In this document: positions 11,468 through 23,262 of the stretch, piece by piece
Layout of the letters: each line of letters opens with the position of its first letter
Position numbering within the stretch: the first letter of the stretch is position 1
Assembly (NCBI GenBank): GCA_003439945.1
Contig: QVRM01001369.1
Coordinates: forward strand, 1,412,501 to 1,476,500
Source of the DNA: Dermanyssus gallinae
Lineage: Eukaryota; Arthropoda; Arachnida; Mesostigmata; Dermanyssidae
Reading direction: 5' to 3'
DNA length: 64,000 nucleotides
The notes under the pieces: generated by a model
What the model was told of the DNA's origin: nothing
Seen by the model: the letters and a program-made list of their open reading frames with translations, nothing else
The model's database searches: none
Program-made: the position numbers and the translations under genes

Positions 11468-13045
11468 GATCAGGTTTCTCCAGGTAAACCTCAATCTGTA
11501 CCAGGCGGCTCACTATCTACTGAGCGCATACACCACACAGCACCAGGTGGACCTCTGCCTCATATCAGAACCAATTATGTACATCTCTCGTTTTACACCT
11601 AACATGTACACTGATGAACAAAGCAATGTCTGGTGAACACATCAAGACGTGACGCTCTCCCTCACCGGTTGGGGTCATGCTGAAGGCTTCGTGTGGGCGT
11701 ACCTTTCACACAATAATATCGTTGTTTATTCAAGTTACTTTTTGCCTAATCAAACTCTGCAAGACCTGGAGGGCTACCTGAATAGGATATCGGTGTCAAT
11801 AACATCTCACTTGATACCCAAAACACTCGCTGTTCGTCACGGAGGACTTCAATGCGGTGCACACCGCCTGGGGGGTCGCCGCACCACCGACAAAGGCGCG
11901 ACTCTCCTTGACTGGATGTCCGAGCACAATATGACCCTGGACAACCATGGCGATGTCCCTACGTTCGGGCGCCGTGGTCAAACGTCGTTCTTGGACCTCT
12001 TGCGGACCTTTGCGGAACCGACCGCTTTACGACGGACCCAAGACTGGAACGTCTAGGAGAACGAGGAAACCCTAAGCGACCACCGCTACATAACGTTTGA
12101 ATTGCTCTCGCCGATCTCGCGTAGTCTCGATATGCCGAGGCGCATGTGGCAGATGCGATACATCAACAAAATTGCTCTCCAGACTTTCTTTAAAAACCGG
12201 TTCACTCGCTTAGCGGACACTACATTAGACGAGGATGCCCTGGCTACAACCCTGGCAGCTGCCTGCCGTACAGCCGGGAGCCCAACTAGACGTGGCGGCA
12301 TGAGAGCCTGGCCTGCTAAACCTTTGTGTAGCTCGGATATTTAGACAGCCCGCGTAGACTGTAGATGCTCTTGGCTGGCAAAACGAAGACGACAGGGGCA
12401 TAATGTCGACCTTCTGGCAGATGCCGCTGCCAGAGTTAAGCGCTAAGAGGATCTTTATCGTACGCATCGACTCCACTTACGAAAGCTCCGCAACAACCTG
12501 GCCCGCACTCACACTTGCATTCCCGTTACCCCTGAACAGATTCCGTTACCCCAAGAACACGGAAGTAACAACGGAGGACATAACAGAAGTGGTGGACCGG
12601 TTAGCACCGGGTAAAGCCCCGGGCTCGGACGGGGTCCTACCGGACGTGGAGCGACTGCTGGCACGATCCTACTCCAAGCCTCTTGCAGAGCTAGTGTCAC
12701 ACTTGTTCCTAGAGGGTCGCTTTCCCACCCAGTAGAAACGTGTCTGCCTAATACTGATACGGAAGCCAAACGTCTCACCCGGCCCGTCAGCGCACCGCCC
12801 CATATGCTTAGTCGACGCTGTAAGTAAACTAGTCGAAAACGTGCTCGTTCAGCGCTTGAACGAACAACTGGAGGCGAGGGATGCCCTCTCTAACAACCAA
12901 TACGGATTCCGCAGGAGCCGCTCCACCCTTGATGCCGTGGAACAAGTCATATAGGAGGCTTCGCGCCGAGCAACGGCGGCCGCTCTGGTCACTGAACTAC
13001 GTGCTATTGATATTGCTGGACGTCCACAATGCGTTCAACACACAA
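11468..13045 (+). pseudogene. ORF2 (endonuclease and partial RT) of R1-like element, broken
   Basis: Begins with FLQVNLNLYQAAHYLL and VDLCLISEP, the start of the R1-type endonuclease. Next come GFVWAYLSHNNIVVYSSYF and a damaged TEDFNAVHTAWG metal-site block. RT follows: APGKAPGSDGV (12607-12640), then LILIRKPN and HRPICLVDAVSKLVENVL, then NNQYGFRRSRSTLDAVEQV, then motif A LDVHNAFN. Premature stops occur at about 11634, 12055, 12734 and 12952, and frames shift. Everything after motif A is missing here. Confidence 0.8.
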
Positions 13046-13399
13046 TTGCGAGATTAAATGGATTGTTATTCGAACATTTATGAGATAACAACAACTTGAT
13101 CCGAAACCGACTTCATCAATGCAACTTCTTTTTGTTCTAGAGTGCGAGGCCTACAATTGTAAAAGTAAGTGGCGTTTCTCTCTTATAGCTACGATTGTAT
13201 AGGTAGGCGGCAAGAACCAAGGTCTCTTTCATAAGTTCTCCCGCGTTTGGCGCGGATCTATTCTCACATGGCTCTTCTCTACCATACAGAGTTGTTAGTG
13301 AAAGCCGTGTACTGCGAAGTGGGCAACGGCCTGACGGTTCAATAGGCTCAGCCCTTTTTATTTATTTGGTAGCTAGAAGCTTTCACCTGGTGTAGCTAC
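13046..13399. other. Unassigned spacer between retrotransposon remnants
   Basis: AT-rich, no recognisable coding sequence. It separates the 3' break of R1-like copy 1 from a minus-strand RT fragment. Confidence 0.3.
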
Positions 13400-13830
13400 T
13401 CAAGGTTCTGTACTCTGAGGCCATCTCTGATGATATTTACTTCAGGCTGCTCTTGGCGCAAATAAGCGTGCAGTGCCATGATGAGCAAAAGCACTTTGCC
13501 GTTTTGATCGCCCGTGTTTCCAAGAAGACCCAGAACCAAGAACAATCGTGCGCTTAGGTTCTTGCCCTGTTATCCTGTTTACTTTAAAAGATCGCAGCCA
13601 GTGTATCAATCAAGTACCTTTCTTGGTACGCCCATCCTCACTAGAGTATTCAATTCATCGACCCCGAGTCAAATGCTGCCTTCATGTCAACGAACACGGG
13701 GAAAAAGCAAGTCAGATACTTGATGAGTGCACCGACGTCCGCCAGAGAAATCCGCATCGGCAGATTCTATTAAGCGCTTTCTTAAAACGCGATTTTGTTC
13801 ATCAACTATGGCTTGAGCAGCCTGCAAAAT
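13400..13830 (-). mobile_element. Minus-strand RT fragment (motif A region)
   Basis: On the minus strand, 13668-13694 reads FVDMKAAFD, a clear RT motif A. It is followed downstream by LVRMGVPRKVLD. The surrounding sequence is broken by stops. The motif resembles the FIDLKAAFD of the 19-21 kb element, so it may belong to the same broad family. Boundaries are approximate. Confidence 0.6.
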
Positions 13831-16009
13831 ACAAGTAAAATAGTAGCCGTGCCACTATCTTATAAGATACATTCTTTTCTGCAATATCAGGTCACAATAA
13901 TGGTAGAATGAGGTCAGCCTTGCCATTGGTATTTACAGCAGAAGGCCACTTTACATTTGGACAGAACCGTAACCGTCCATAAGCATTCATTAAACAGGAC
14001 GTCAGAACAGAGCTCGTTTGATATTTCCATTAAGAATCCCGTATAGTCCGGCAATCTTCTTGTTCCGTATGCTTTCCATATATTGCCGTATTGTCCAGTA
14101 CAAAGAAATTAAACAGCGTCGCGCGGGATGCCATGTTGCATGTCACAAACATTCTGCAAAAGTAATCCGTCATGGTTGTGGAGCTTATGGCTTATGCACA
14201 CGTAAGTGAGTTCGGTATTTGTGTCTCTGTAGTTCGACTTCCGTCACGAGACATCTTTCCACTCGCTTTAGATACAGATTATATTACTTTGTGTGCGTTC
14301 TCTTGTATATAGTTTTGAAAGCCTAAGCCCGTGAGTTCTAGAACGCTAGCCGACAAAAATCATAGCCAGCTGCACTTCTACCAGGAGTCGGAGCGGTTAT
14401 AGCCGGGCCTGTGTTTCTGGCGGATGTTACAGCCAGTATGCCTCCACGTTCTTTTAAGGAGTGGTTTTGTTTTAAGAAGTTTTATCTCAGTGGTTCAGTT
14501 TTATACGTGAAATGTCGTTATCAAGCCAGGGCGTCTCGTTGTAGTACGGTGCGGCTGAGTTAGGTTGATTTGCATGCGCGCAGACGTTGAAATTTTTACC
14601 CGCAACGTGAAGCGTGGTAGGAGGGAAGATCGTTTGCAAACCGCCAGTTGCCTGTACTGCCATAGATGCTAGCACTTGATTCGCAAAGGCCTGGAGCGTC
14701 GGAGCGCATGGGACAGATATACAGCGACAGTTTCACTGGCTGTTCCGTTTCGTGGCGGCATTCTTGTCGGTAAATCCCTCAAAAATGCCCTGAATGAACG
14801 CTGATCTGTACCCACGAATCTGAGCTGGGCTATCTCGCTGTAGGTGCCGTGCTGATAATATAAGTACTTCTGCTTATTCGCTTTGTCTGTCGACCTGCGA
14901 TCTTTCAGAATTCAGATTTCCCTGACGTTTTCTGATTTTTACTCTGAAAAGGTTTTACCCTATTTGCAAGGTTAAAGGCGTTTTTCTTACTTACTTCTCA
15001 TTTATAACTGTACCGCCACGTTCCAAAACTAAGCATTGCGGACAGTAAGGGGACGCAGAAGGGCGGGTGCTTCTGGATTGCATTTTTCGTGAAAATGTTA
15101 TTCGCTGTCATGCAGACTTGGCCAGATTGCGGAATGAATGAGGCTAAACTTCAGATCTAGACTGTCAGATACTTAGCTTTGTCGCGATATATCCCACTGC
15201 CGACTAATACGTATGCTTGCATTTTACACTGTAACAAAACCGTTTGTGCTTTTAACATACGTGTCGGCTTCTGCCACGACACTATAAATGTCCAAAATAC
15301 TGGTTAAGTATTTTCGCCCATGGATATGTGTTGAGATAAGTTTTCTATCTAATGGCAGGGATGGGAGATGACCCCGACAATTAATCGTGATTCCGCCGCA
15401 TTAGAAATTTTGTCTACTGAATAATATACCCTTCCTTGACCCGCACTTTCTGTCAACCCAGATATTCGTGTATAGCTCTATGGGATGACATGAGATGGGC
15501 CGGCAACCATGCGGATCAATTGGCCGCTGTCAACTGTTAAGTTTGTAACTCGTCTTGTCTCACTTCATATGGAGGATTGCGGAACCTGTGTCCCCTCCAA
15601 ACTTGGCCAAGCATACTAGCTTGCCTAGATAAAACCTTTGACAAGGCCTATTAAGTGCGCAAGTCGTGCTCATTCTGTCTAGCCTATGCCTAGACTCGTG
15701 CACTCTCAAGGCACTTCTTGTATACAAGAGTCCTTTTGACCAACTTTACGCCTTGTTCTTACTGTTTATTGTCCATCGGTTGACGGACATGGGCAGGCAT
15801 TGTTTTAATTTGGCGTCGAAGGAGCGTGTATGCCGCGTCGTCTGCCTTGCCTTTTGTCAGAATGGTCAACACCTTTCCTCTCTCAACTGTCGCTAAGTAG
15901 GGTAAAGTTTTAGCTAGAATTGGACTCACTACGGTGCTGTCTTTTTGGTTAAAGACCTAGATAATTTGTTTTATTAATTCCCGGGCTGGGTAAATTCGTT
16001 TATTTTCCA
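13831..16009. other. No gene recognised
   Basis: About 2.2 kb of non-coding DNA. Short open frames exist, but none shows a recognisable domain. Part may be further decayed retrotransposon. Confidence 0.3.
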
Positions 16010-17547
16010 TCAGAGTGTTTTGACAACTCGACGTCAAGAACGTTTTTAACAGTCTCCCGCGGAGATTCATACTCAAGATCCTTCACAAGAAGGAAACCCC
16101 GTTTTATTTTCTTAGAATTATATCTAACAACCTACGTAACCGGACTATCCAGTTCAAAGGAATGACCTCTAATATTACTGCAGGGGTGCCATTGGCTCTA
16201 TACTTGTTATCCTGCTAGGCAACATAGCTTACGACGACGTGCTGCGACTGGGGGACCTTCCCTCTGGAGCCAACCTCCTTGCTTACGCCAACGAATTCGT
16301 TCTCACCATCCAAGTCTAGACACCGGAGCAGCTAGACAATCGCCGATGTCGCATACTGGATGCGAAAAGCAGGGTTTGCTTTAGCCCCGCCAAGAACAAG
16401 GCATCTCTTCTGGTGGGCCGGAGGAAGCGTCCCACCCTTCACCTATGTCTCAATAACGAAGATATCAGAATAGTGAACACGGCGAGATACCTCAGAGTAT
16501 TCCTTGATATTCCACAGTATTCCAGAGATTCCTCCGAGGCACCTGCAATTTGCGCCAGCCATTGAAAGAAGCCCTCAAAATGGCCAATAACTTTGCACGG
16601 CTCATGTCTAGCGCCTATGGGCCCCGGCACTCCAAGCGGCGCTTTATTATGTTCGTGGCCGAGTCAGTAGCCCTATACGGGGATCCAGCTTAGCCTCTTA
16701 AAGCCTTAAAAATCGCAACAAACCGAAGTCGCCTGCGTTGGGATCAACGAGTCGGAGCCCTCAGAGTGATCATGGCGTATCGAACGGTGAGACGCGGCGC
16801 TTTTACTTCTTGGAACGATCTCCTGGGAACTAAAGGCGAAAGAATGCCGCCGACTGTGGGAAGACCCTGCAATCAAGAAGAAAGACAAGCGCCAACGGAT
16901 CATCGCCCTATGGCAGGACGAATGGGACGGCCTGGAGCAAGGTGCTCCAGGTACCAGTCTCCGGAAGCTTATACTAAACATCAGAGAATAGTTAACTAAG
17001 GCCCGAGGGAGAACTAACCTTCCACACAGCCCAGGTTCTTACAAGACATGGGGATTTCTAGTCCTACCTGTTTAGGATCAGAAAGGCTCTAGCCCCACGT
17101 GCGTCCACTGCGGCGATGGACTTGAGGACACCCCAGAACACACGATTCTGAGGTGTCCAGCATGAGCGGAGCAACACTAAATACGCTGGGGGCAGACCTG
17201 CCCAGCATCTGCAAGCTAATGTCTTTGCCTAATTGGCTAAAAGTGACGAATATTTTTAGAACATACTCACGGAAAAATTAATCGGAAATACCCGCCGCAT
17301 TATACGCGCACCTCCGGTCTTCGGAGAAGAAGCTAGCCACGAGTAGACTTACACCTCCGCCAATTGTTTGAAGTATTTGCACATGCAATTCCTGGTCGGT
17401 TGGGGGGACGGGGAGACGACTGGTTTTAGTGGGTTGGAGTCCCACACTACCGACCCACACTTGTAGACGAGGCACACTGGCTTAGCTAATCTCTTGTAAT
17501 ATGTGTCCCACAAACATAATGTAATAAACGAAAAATAAATAATAATA
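16010..17547 (+). mobile_element. R1-clade-like non-LTR retrotransposon, copy 2 (RT motif A to 3' end)
   Basis: Plus strand. It starts at or just before motif A (LDVKNVFN, 16027-16050) and continues with a YFLRIISNNLRNRTIQF block and the motif B remnant TAGVP (16177-16191). The motif C site is AYANE instead of the YADD box (near 16281). The tail has a C-x2-C...H-x4-C finger starting at 17100 (CVHCGDG...EHTILRC). It ends with AATAAA-type signals and an (AAT)n tail at about 17520-17547. Stops and frame changes throughout, and the lost aspartates, make it inactive. It is distinct from copy 1, because both pieces contain motif A. Confidence 0.8.
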
Positions 17548-17859
17548 ATGTTTCGACACAAGCATCAACTTAGCGTTATGTCAGTTTTGCTATGGACCAA
17601 ACCGCCGGATACACCGTGGTGTGCTAACCATCGCGTTTGCTCCAGCAATGTTTGCACCAACATTCGACCTGCGTTTCACTCTCCACGTTGCACAGAATAT
17701 GATGAAATCCGTGGTCTGCAAAAGCCGTGATTACATGCCGATCTTTCACCCCGCTAGCCCTTCACCCACATTGTGTTCACCTCAAAAATGTTGGTTTGCC
17801 AGTTCCGCGTATAAACGTCAAAGGCGCACGTTTTCTTAGATTCCATTGCTTTTGCAGAT
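17548..17859. other. No gene recognised
   Basis: Spacer between two oppositely oriented retrotransposon remnants. Confidence 0.3.
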
Positions 17860-19030
17860 CCTCTTTTTTAGCAGTAAGCCATCTTATTTCTGCACGTATT
17901 CGATATCGCAAAAACCCTCTCTAGAAGGAAAAACCTTACCCCATCAATTAAACGTAATTCGTCTACTCGCACCTTATCCGATATTAGTGAAATACCATAT
18001 GCGGCGATAGGTGCTATCTGTATTTCGAAATGAGCGACCGAACAAGTGAACCGAAAGCATAAGTGGGCATTTAATTGGTGGCCTTTCAGACTCCAATGGT
18101 GGCCTTTCAGACTCTCTCCTGGATGTGTGATCGAAAGTTGCTGCCTCTTATCGATAAGGTGAGCCCAATGCATGTAAATTTGTTTACAAATTTTAATTGC
18201 TTTCCCTGATTTGAAGCACGTCATTCCTGGTCAGACGGCCGACCCTTAGGAACTGCATGACTACTGACTTTTCCCCATTAACCTTTAAGCGCTTTTCATC
18301 CATGAATGTAACTAGTCGATACATTGGCTTATTTCACTCTGAAAAGGCTGCAACTAAAAATAAACGCATCATGCGTACAGTAAAATGTCGGCCCACTCTT
18401 GGGTCCAGCCCGTCCTTATCCGTCCTGGCAGTCCACCTAGAAGTACGGCAATCCGCGGTGGACTTAGTCCATGAATAGTCCGCTGAATGAGGTGATCTGC
18501 CTTTCCTAAATCCGTGCTTATTATCCGTTTTTATTAATACTCCTATCCAAGCCTCTGGTTCCGTTTCTACCCATTTTCCTTTGACAATGACTATAAAGGT
18601 CGCTTCCTTCCAGGCCTGTAGAATTTGCCCAGTTTTTCAGCATTCATTATATAGGGATTGCCAGCATAATGCGAGAACTGTGGTATCTTTCATGTGTTCA
18701 TTCCTTATCAAATTTTCGTGTGTCTTTCCTCCATAGAAGAATTAGATAATGTAAATTGCCAGAATACTCTAAGCTTTCCTCAGCATGTGTCTAGCCATCC
18801 TTCAGAGCGAAATCCTCCCATTTCGGAGTTTCGAAAGGGATGATGGACACTCTTAATGACACCAAGAGGCTCCCTCTGCCTGCTTTCCTTTGGGCTTTGT
18901 ACGTTCGGCATTTTTTCAAACATGTTAACCGCTGTTTTCTTGGCTTTGAATTACCCTGACTAATTTTACTTTTTCTGTTCATACAAAAAAAATAATTCAT
19001 ATAGAACCAAGTGCATTGGATTTTCATTAA
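17860..19030 (-). mobile_element. Heavily decayed copy of the 19-21 kb RT family
   Basis: The minus-strand peptide IQIAPIAAYGISLI...LIDGVRFFLLERV aligns with IKIEPIAAFVVSLI...LLDRVRFFFMKRV of the neighbouring element. The 18.37-18.47 kb DNA (CACTCTTGGGTCCAGCCC) also matches its RT coding region. The copy is shorter, rearranged and full of stops. It lies directly next to the better-preserved copy in the same orientation. Confidence 0.65.
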
Positions 19031-19060
19031 ATCAATTTTTTTTTCAAATTGAATCGGGCG

Positions 19061-21385
19061 ATTATATATTATTATTATGGTTTATTAACACCCAGGTTGG
19101 GTAAATTTTAAATAAGTACATCAGTCTGAATCAGTGGTTTTCCTGGTCACCGGATCTTCCCTCATCCTGCGAGTTCAGCTATGGTATCTATCACAATGGC
19201 CTAAGCATCTCGCGCACCTACAACACTCCTGAGGATTGTGGAATTCTTGTGTGCTGCATAACACGTAATGGAACCCGTGGGCTGCAAATGCCGTAGTGAG
19301 ATGCCTATTCTTATATCCGGCTCCTCGCCAGGTTGTACTCCTCATCGCTATCGCCGTGTATATTCCTATGTCTATATCCTTTCATTTTTCCCGCCACTTC
19401 ATAGTGTAGGCCACGAAGGCCGTCGTCTTAGGTAAACCCCAATTTACTTGTAATTCCTGTGTCATTAGAGCCCCCCTTCTAATATATGAACTATTCTATT
19501 CCTACAAGAGTTAGCTAACCCCAAAACCCGCTTCATGAAGAAAAATCGAACTCTATCTAGTAACTGTAGATCTGCCTCTCCTAATTCCTCCCATATAAGT
19601 GATACAACAAATGCTGCTATTGGTTCTATTTTAATCTTGAAAAGGGCGGACACGGTATGTATTGACAACATTTGCGGGTTTTTAATTGCTGCTGCCGCTC
19701 TAATGGCTTTTCCTACTCTGCTTTCAATATGTTTTCGAAAACTGCTTCCATTTGACGTTATAGTGACCCCTAAATAGGTAAATTTATTTACAAAATTTAC
19801 TGTATTACCCCTGGCTCGAAGAACATCGTTCTTCGCCAATCGACCTCCTCTTCGAAATTTTATTGCTACTGTCTTTTGCCAGTTAATACTAAGTCCCATC
19901 TCGTCCATATAATCGATTAGCCGTTCTAGTCCCTGCTTAACCCTAAATAAACTCCTGCCATAGATCGCAATGTCATCTGCATACATTATTTTATTTGCCC
20001 ACTCTCGGGTCCACCCCTGCCTCACCCGGTTAGGCAGCCCTCCCAGTAGTACCGAAAAAAGCAACGGGCTAAGTCCGTCTCCTTGGGCCACGCCTGTAGT
20101 TTGCTTTACTCTTCCCACAATCTCTATACCGTTGTCGATGTATACGGTAGTCTCCCCAAGAATGGTACTTAAAAGTTTTAGTTAGCGGTACGGAACTTCC
20201 TCCAAGGCTAACTTTTGTATAATCCTACTTCGTGGCGCTAAGTCAAAGGCAGCTTTAAGATCAATAAATATTGCGTACAACGGTCTTCTAGGTTCTGATA
20301 GAGTTTCCCAAATTTCTGCCAGCAACTGGCGCAGGGCCGTATGGGTCGACTTCGACCTTCTGAACCCATGTTGTTCTTCTGGTATTGCGTTTCTGGTTTC
20401 GAGGTAATGCTCTAGTCTATCTGATATTATTCCCGAGAAAATTTTATAGGGGCAACTCTTAAGTGTTATGCCCCTCCAAGATTCCGGCTCACTTTCTATG
20501 CCTTTTCCTTTTGGTATGACAATCAAGGTATCCTCCTTCCACGCTTTTGGTACTTCCCCTGATTTTAGGCACTCGTCAAATAAAGCTTTCCAGCATGGTG
20601 CGAGTGTCAGCGTTTGCTTTAAATGCTCGTTTCGTATCATATCGTTCCCGGCAGCTTTGCCTCTAGGCGCCCTTTCAATTGCCCTGACAACGTCTTCAAT
20701 TGTGACTGGTCGAATTACCCATTCCCGTGCAAGTTCTGTTTCCTCGTCCCAAGGCCCGTTGAATAATGTTATTTCCTTTGGGGTAGTATCGGCTCCCTGC
20801 AGCACACTAGCAAAGTGCTTAATTAATCGCCCAGTCTCCACTGGGCACTGCCGTTTTCTTTTTTGTTTTAGCCACTTGTGCGGTTGTTTCTCTGCTTCTT
20901 GCAACAGCGCCCACTCCTGACTTTCCCAGTATTTTTGTTTCTCTTTCTTGTATGCCTTTTGTGTCATTTTCTTTACCATACTTGCAAACGGCCTTAATAC
21001 AGGAAACATCTTCACATATTCTCTAGTTAGTCTGTTGGCATCTTTCGCTGCTCTACACCGATCGTTGAACTAGGGCCTTCCTTTTCGTTCTTGGCGAGGA
21101 ACCAGTGCACCTTTTATCAGATTTGTCAATTTACGCTCATATGACTCTATTTGAATCTCCCCTGGTGGGCACACTTCCCCCACTCCTTCTAAGAAGATCT
21201 TTCTATCTAGTCTTGTCCCGGTTCCCGGCCTACGGCTATACTCCCTACTATTACTAACTTTGAATGCCATCCCCATCGGTATATGCCTTCTAAGCCCCGC
21301 TCCTTCCACGTCCCGTAGGGGCATATACTGACGATTATATATGTGTTTTCCTTTATAATTGACCACTTAACCTTTTCTCTTATTG
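19061..21385 (-). mobile_element. Non-LTR retrotransposon, relatively well preserved
   Basis: Minus-strand element of about 2.3 kb. Its 3' end is a (AAT)n tail (19061-19078 on the plus strand reads as ATT repeats). An AATAAA signal lies just inside it (19081-19086, complement). RT-coding sequence fills 19465-21366. Between the ORF stop and the tail, the frame-broken C-terminal end reads HYVLCSTQEFH...CCRCARC...DRYHS. The same finger layout ends the 36.5 kb element. The 5' end appears truncated near 21385, with no endonuclease domain present. Confidence 0.8.
19465..21366 (-). pseudogene. Reverse transcriptase ORF with two in-frame stops
   Basis: A single minus-strand frame runs about 630 codons. 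It is interrupted only by TAG (21070-21072) and TAA (20182-20184), and ends at TAA (19465-19467). Conserved blocks, in order: APRGKAAGNDMIRNEHL, ESWRGITLKSCPYKIFSGII, EEQHGFRRSKSTHTAL, motif A FIDLKAAFD, motif B GVAQGDGLSPLLF, motif C MYADD (19972-19986), and NWQKTVAIKF plus FTYLGVTI in the thumb. All catalytic aspartates are present, so the two stops are the main visible lesions in the RT itself. An endonuclease is absent, as expected for a 5'-truncated copy. Confidence 0.85.
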
Positions 21386-21874
21386 GGGGGTGGCTCAGCT
21401 CGAGGCAGCGCGCTAGAAGCTCTTTACTCCAGCTGCATACGACGCCGAGCTCAGCACAGAACCATGGACGTGGGCGACTTCACGTCACGCGTCGCAACGT
21501 CTGTCTGGCGGCAGTTAACAACTAATGTTAGGGTGCGTGGGTTGGGACCCCTTATTGCGCTGAGGTAAGCCGACTTCGTAGGGTGGTCGTCTTTCTGTGT
21601 GTGTAGCAGCAGCCACGTTCCGGAGCGCCAGCAGACTCTGCGAGTCGGAGCTCCATCCTCGTCGCTTCTCCACCGTCTCGATACGCGCGGGCCGGGCGCC
21701 AACTGACCACCGGCTATGGACAACGACAACGACGACGACCACCACCGCCACGACCACAACCGCGAGAGCACCTGCTCTAGCGGCGGCAGCGGGGGCGCGC
21801 GCGATGGTGGCGTCCTCTGTCGTCTCGCCGTACAGCTGTCGAAGCTTCGGCCTCGCTCGACGAAGGCGGGTCGG

Positions 21875-21882
21875 TGACGTCA
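21875..21882. promoter_or_regulatory. CRE-type octamer TGACGTCA
   Basis: Perfect palindromic cAMP-response-element consensus (CREB/ATF sites) in the GC-rich region. An 8-mer occurs by chance, so it matters mainly with the other three copies at 29.7 and 30.5 kb. Confidence 0.35.
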
Positions 21883-22791
21883 CAGAGCGACACTCCTCTT
21901 CCTCCTGAGACAGGAACAAGGAGCAGTAGTAATCGTGGTCGTCGTCGTAGTAGTGATAGTGGTGGCCGACTTTGGAAGCCGGCGGGATCTTCGCGCCGGA
22001 AGCGGCAGCGGCGGCGGCCGCGGCGGCGATGCGCTTCCCGGCGAAGCCCAGCACCTCGACGTCGTCAACATGAAACACACACACACAAACACTCATATAT
22101 ACACACACTTATCATCATCATCTGTTCAATAAGTGCGTGTGCGTTGTTTTGATGAGCGTAATCAAACAACCAGTTAACTAACACTCCACGTCAGCCAACC
22201 AGCCGCCACAAGTAGATCTGTTTATTTTGGTTTACATTTTTATTTATGAAATAACTTACAAAAACGAGATGGTGCGGAGCAAGGTAGATGAATGAACACA
22301 TAACCGGAAGTAGCCGTTTCAATGTATGTGCAAGATGCACACGCTTTGTCCGTGATGACCCCCTTTCCCTTCTCTCTCTCTCCCCCACTCTTTCCTCTAT
22401 CTCTCTTGACTAGTGTATGAAATGTAGGTGGATATTGCTATCCTACGATTAGGCTATCTGACTTTTTCTACGTTCAACGGCATGAATAACTGGATACAAT
22501 TGATGAGTTAGATGGATATCCATATAGGTACGAGATACAGAGAGAGAGAGAGGTCCTGTCGTATGAGGTTCTATGAAAGTAAGGGGCGCAAATGAACATT
22601 TCGAACGGACATGTAAGGCAGACCAAGCAATGCAGTGACGTCGTGTGACGAAAACTGCAATGCAGCAGCATTGACCAACGACACGAAGACGTTCGACGAG
22701 AAAACAGAGCACAACTGATTGCACATGCAGCATCGTTAGCAGCAGCAGCAGCAGCGGCAGGAATCGATGCACTCGACGCCCCGAAGTCACC

Positions 22792-22871
22792 ACTGACTCA
22801 GATCAGATCCGTACACTGACTCAGATCAGCTCCGTACACTGATCGGCAGTAGATCAGTACAGTACTGATCT
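22792..22871 (+). promoter_or_regulatory. Tandem AP-1 sites plus palindrome before a splice donor
   Basis: Two near-identical 23-bp units (22792-22814 and 22815-22837) each contain TGACTCA, the AP-1 consensus (22794-22800 and 22817-22823). A third, partial unit follows. Next comes a perfect 21-nt palindrome at 22851-22871 with arms AGATCAGTAC and GTACTGATCT. A consensus donor CAG|GTGAGT lies 9 bases further on (GT at 22880). The layout fits a promoter-proximal element before a leader exon, but no start site is proven. Confidence 0.35.
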
Positions 22872-23196
22872 GTCGACAGGTGAGTTGGCTGCAGACAGCT
22901 GGACAGCGCCAGGAGCAGTTTCGAGCATACCTTGCCACAGGTGAGGCACGTTGCCCTCGTTGTCGTCGCCGTCATCGTTGTTCAACCAATCAACAAACGA
23001 ACGAACGAAAGAGACATGCACTAATCATTCCCCTACGGCGATGGCGGTGTGTGTTTGTGTGTAGCTGGGTGTGGGTGGGTATGCTGAGCGCGCCACGCAA
23101 GGGCACGCTCGCAGGTGGTAGTGCTAATACTCTGTAGTGCTGGTACTCGTGCTGGGGGCGTCTGGCGATTGCGGCGCCCCCTATTCGACGACTGCT

Positions 23197-23262
23197 TGCC
23201 TGTCTGTCCCTCTGTCTGTATGTCCGTCCGTTTGTCCGTCTGTTTGTCCGCCCGTCCTACGA
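23197..23262. repeat. (TGTCCGTC)-like octamer array
   Basis: Diverged units of TGTC(C/T)GTC spanning about 65 bp in the triplet-rich region. Confidence 0.7.

Larger units (their letters stand above)
9396..13045 (+). mobile_element. R1-clade-like non-LTR retrotransposon, copy 1 (5' part to RT motif A)
   Basis: Plus-strand element with the R1-like order: 5' leader with tandem repeats, ORF1 with zinc knuckles, then apurinic-type endonuclease and reverse transcriptase in ORF2. Both ORFs carry several stops and frame changes, so it is inactive. The recognisable part stops just after RT motif A (LDVHNAFN, 13015-13038), without the rest of the RT. The left boundary is uncertain; the start given is where the leader repeats begin. 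Confidence 0.8.
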
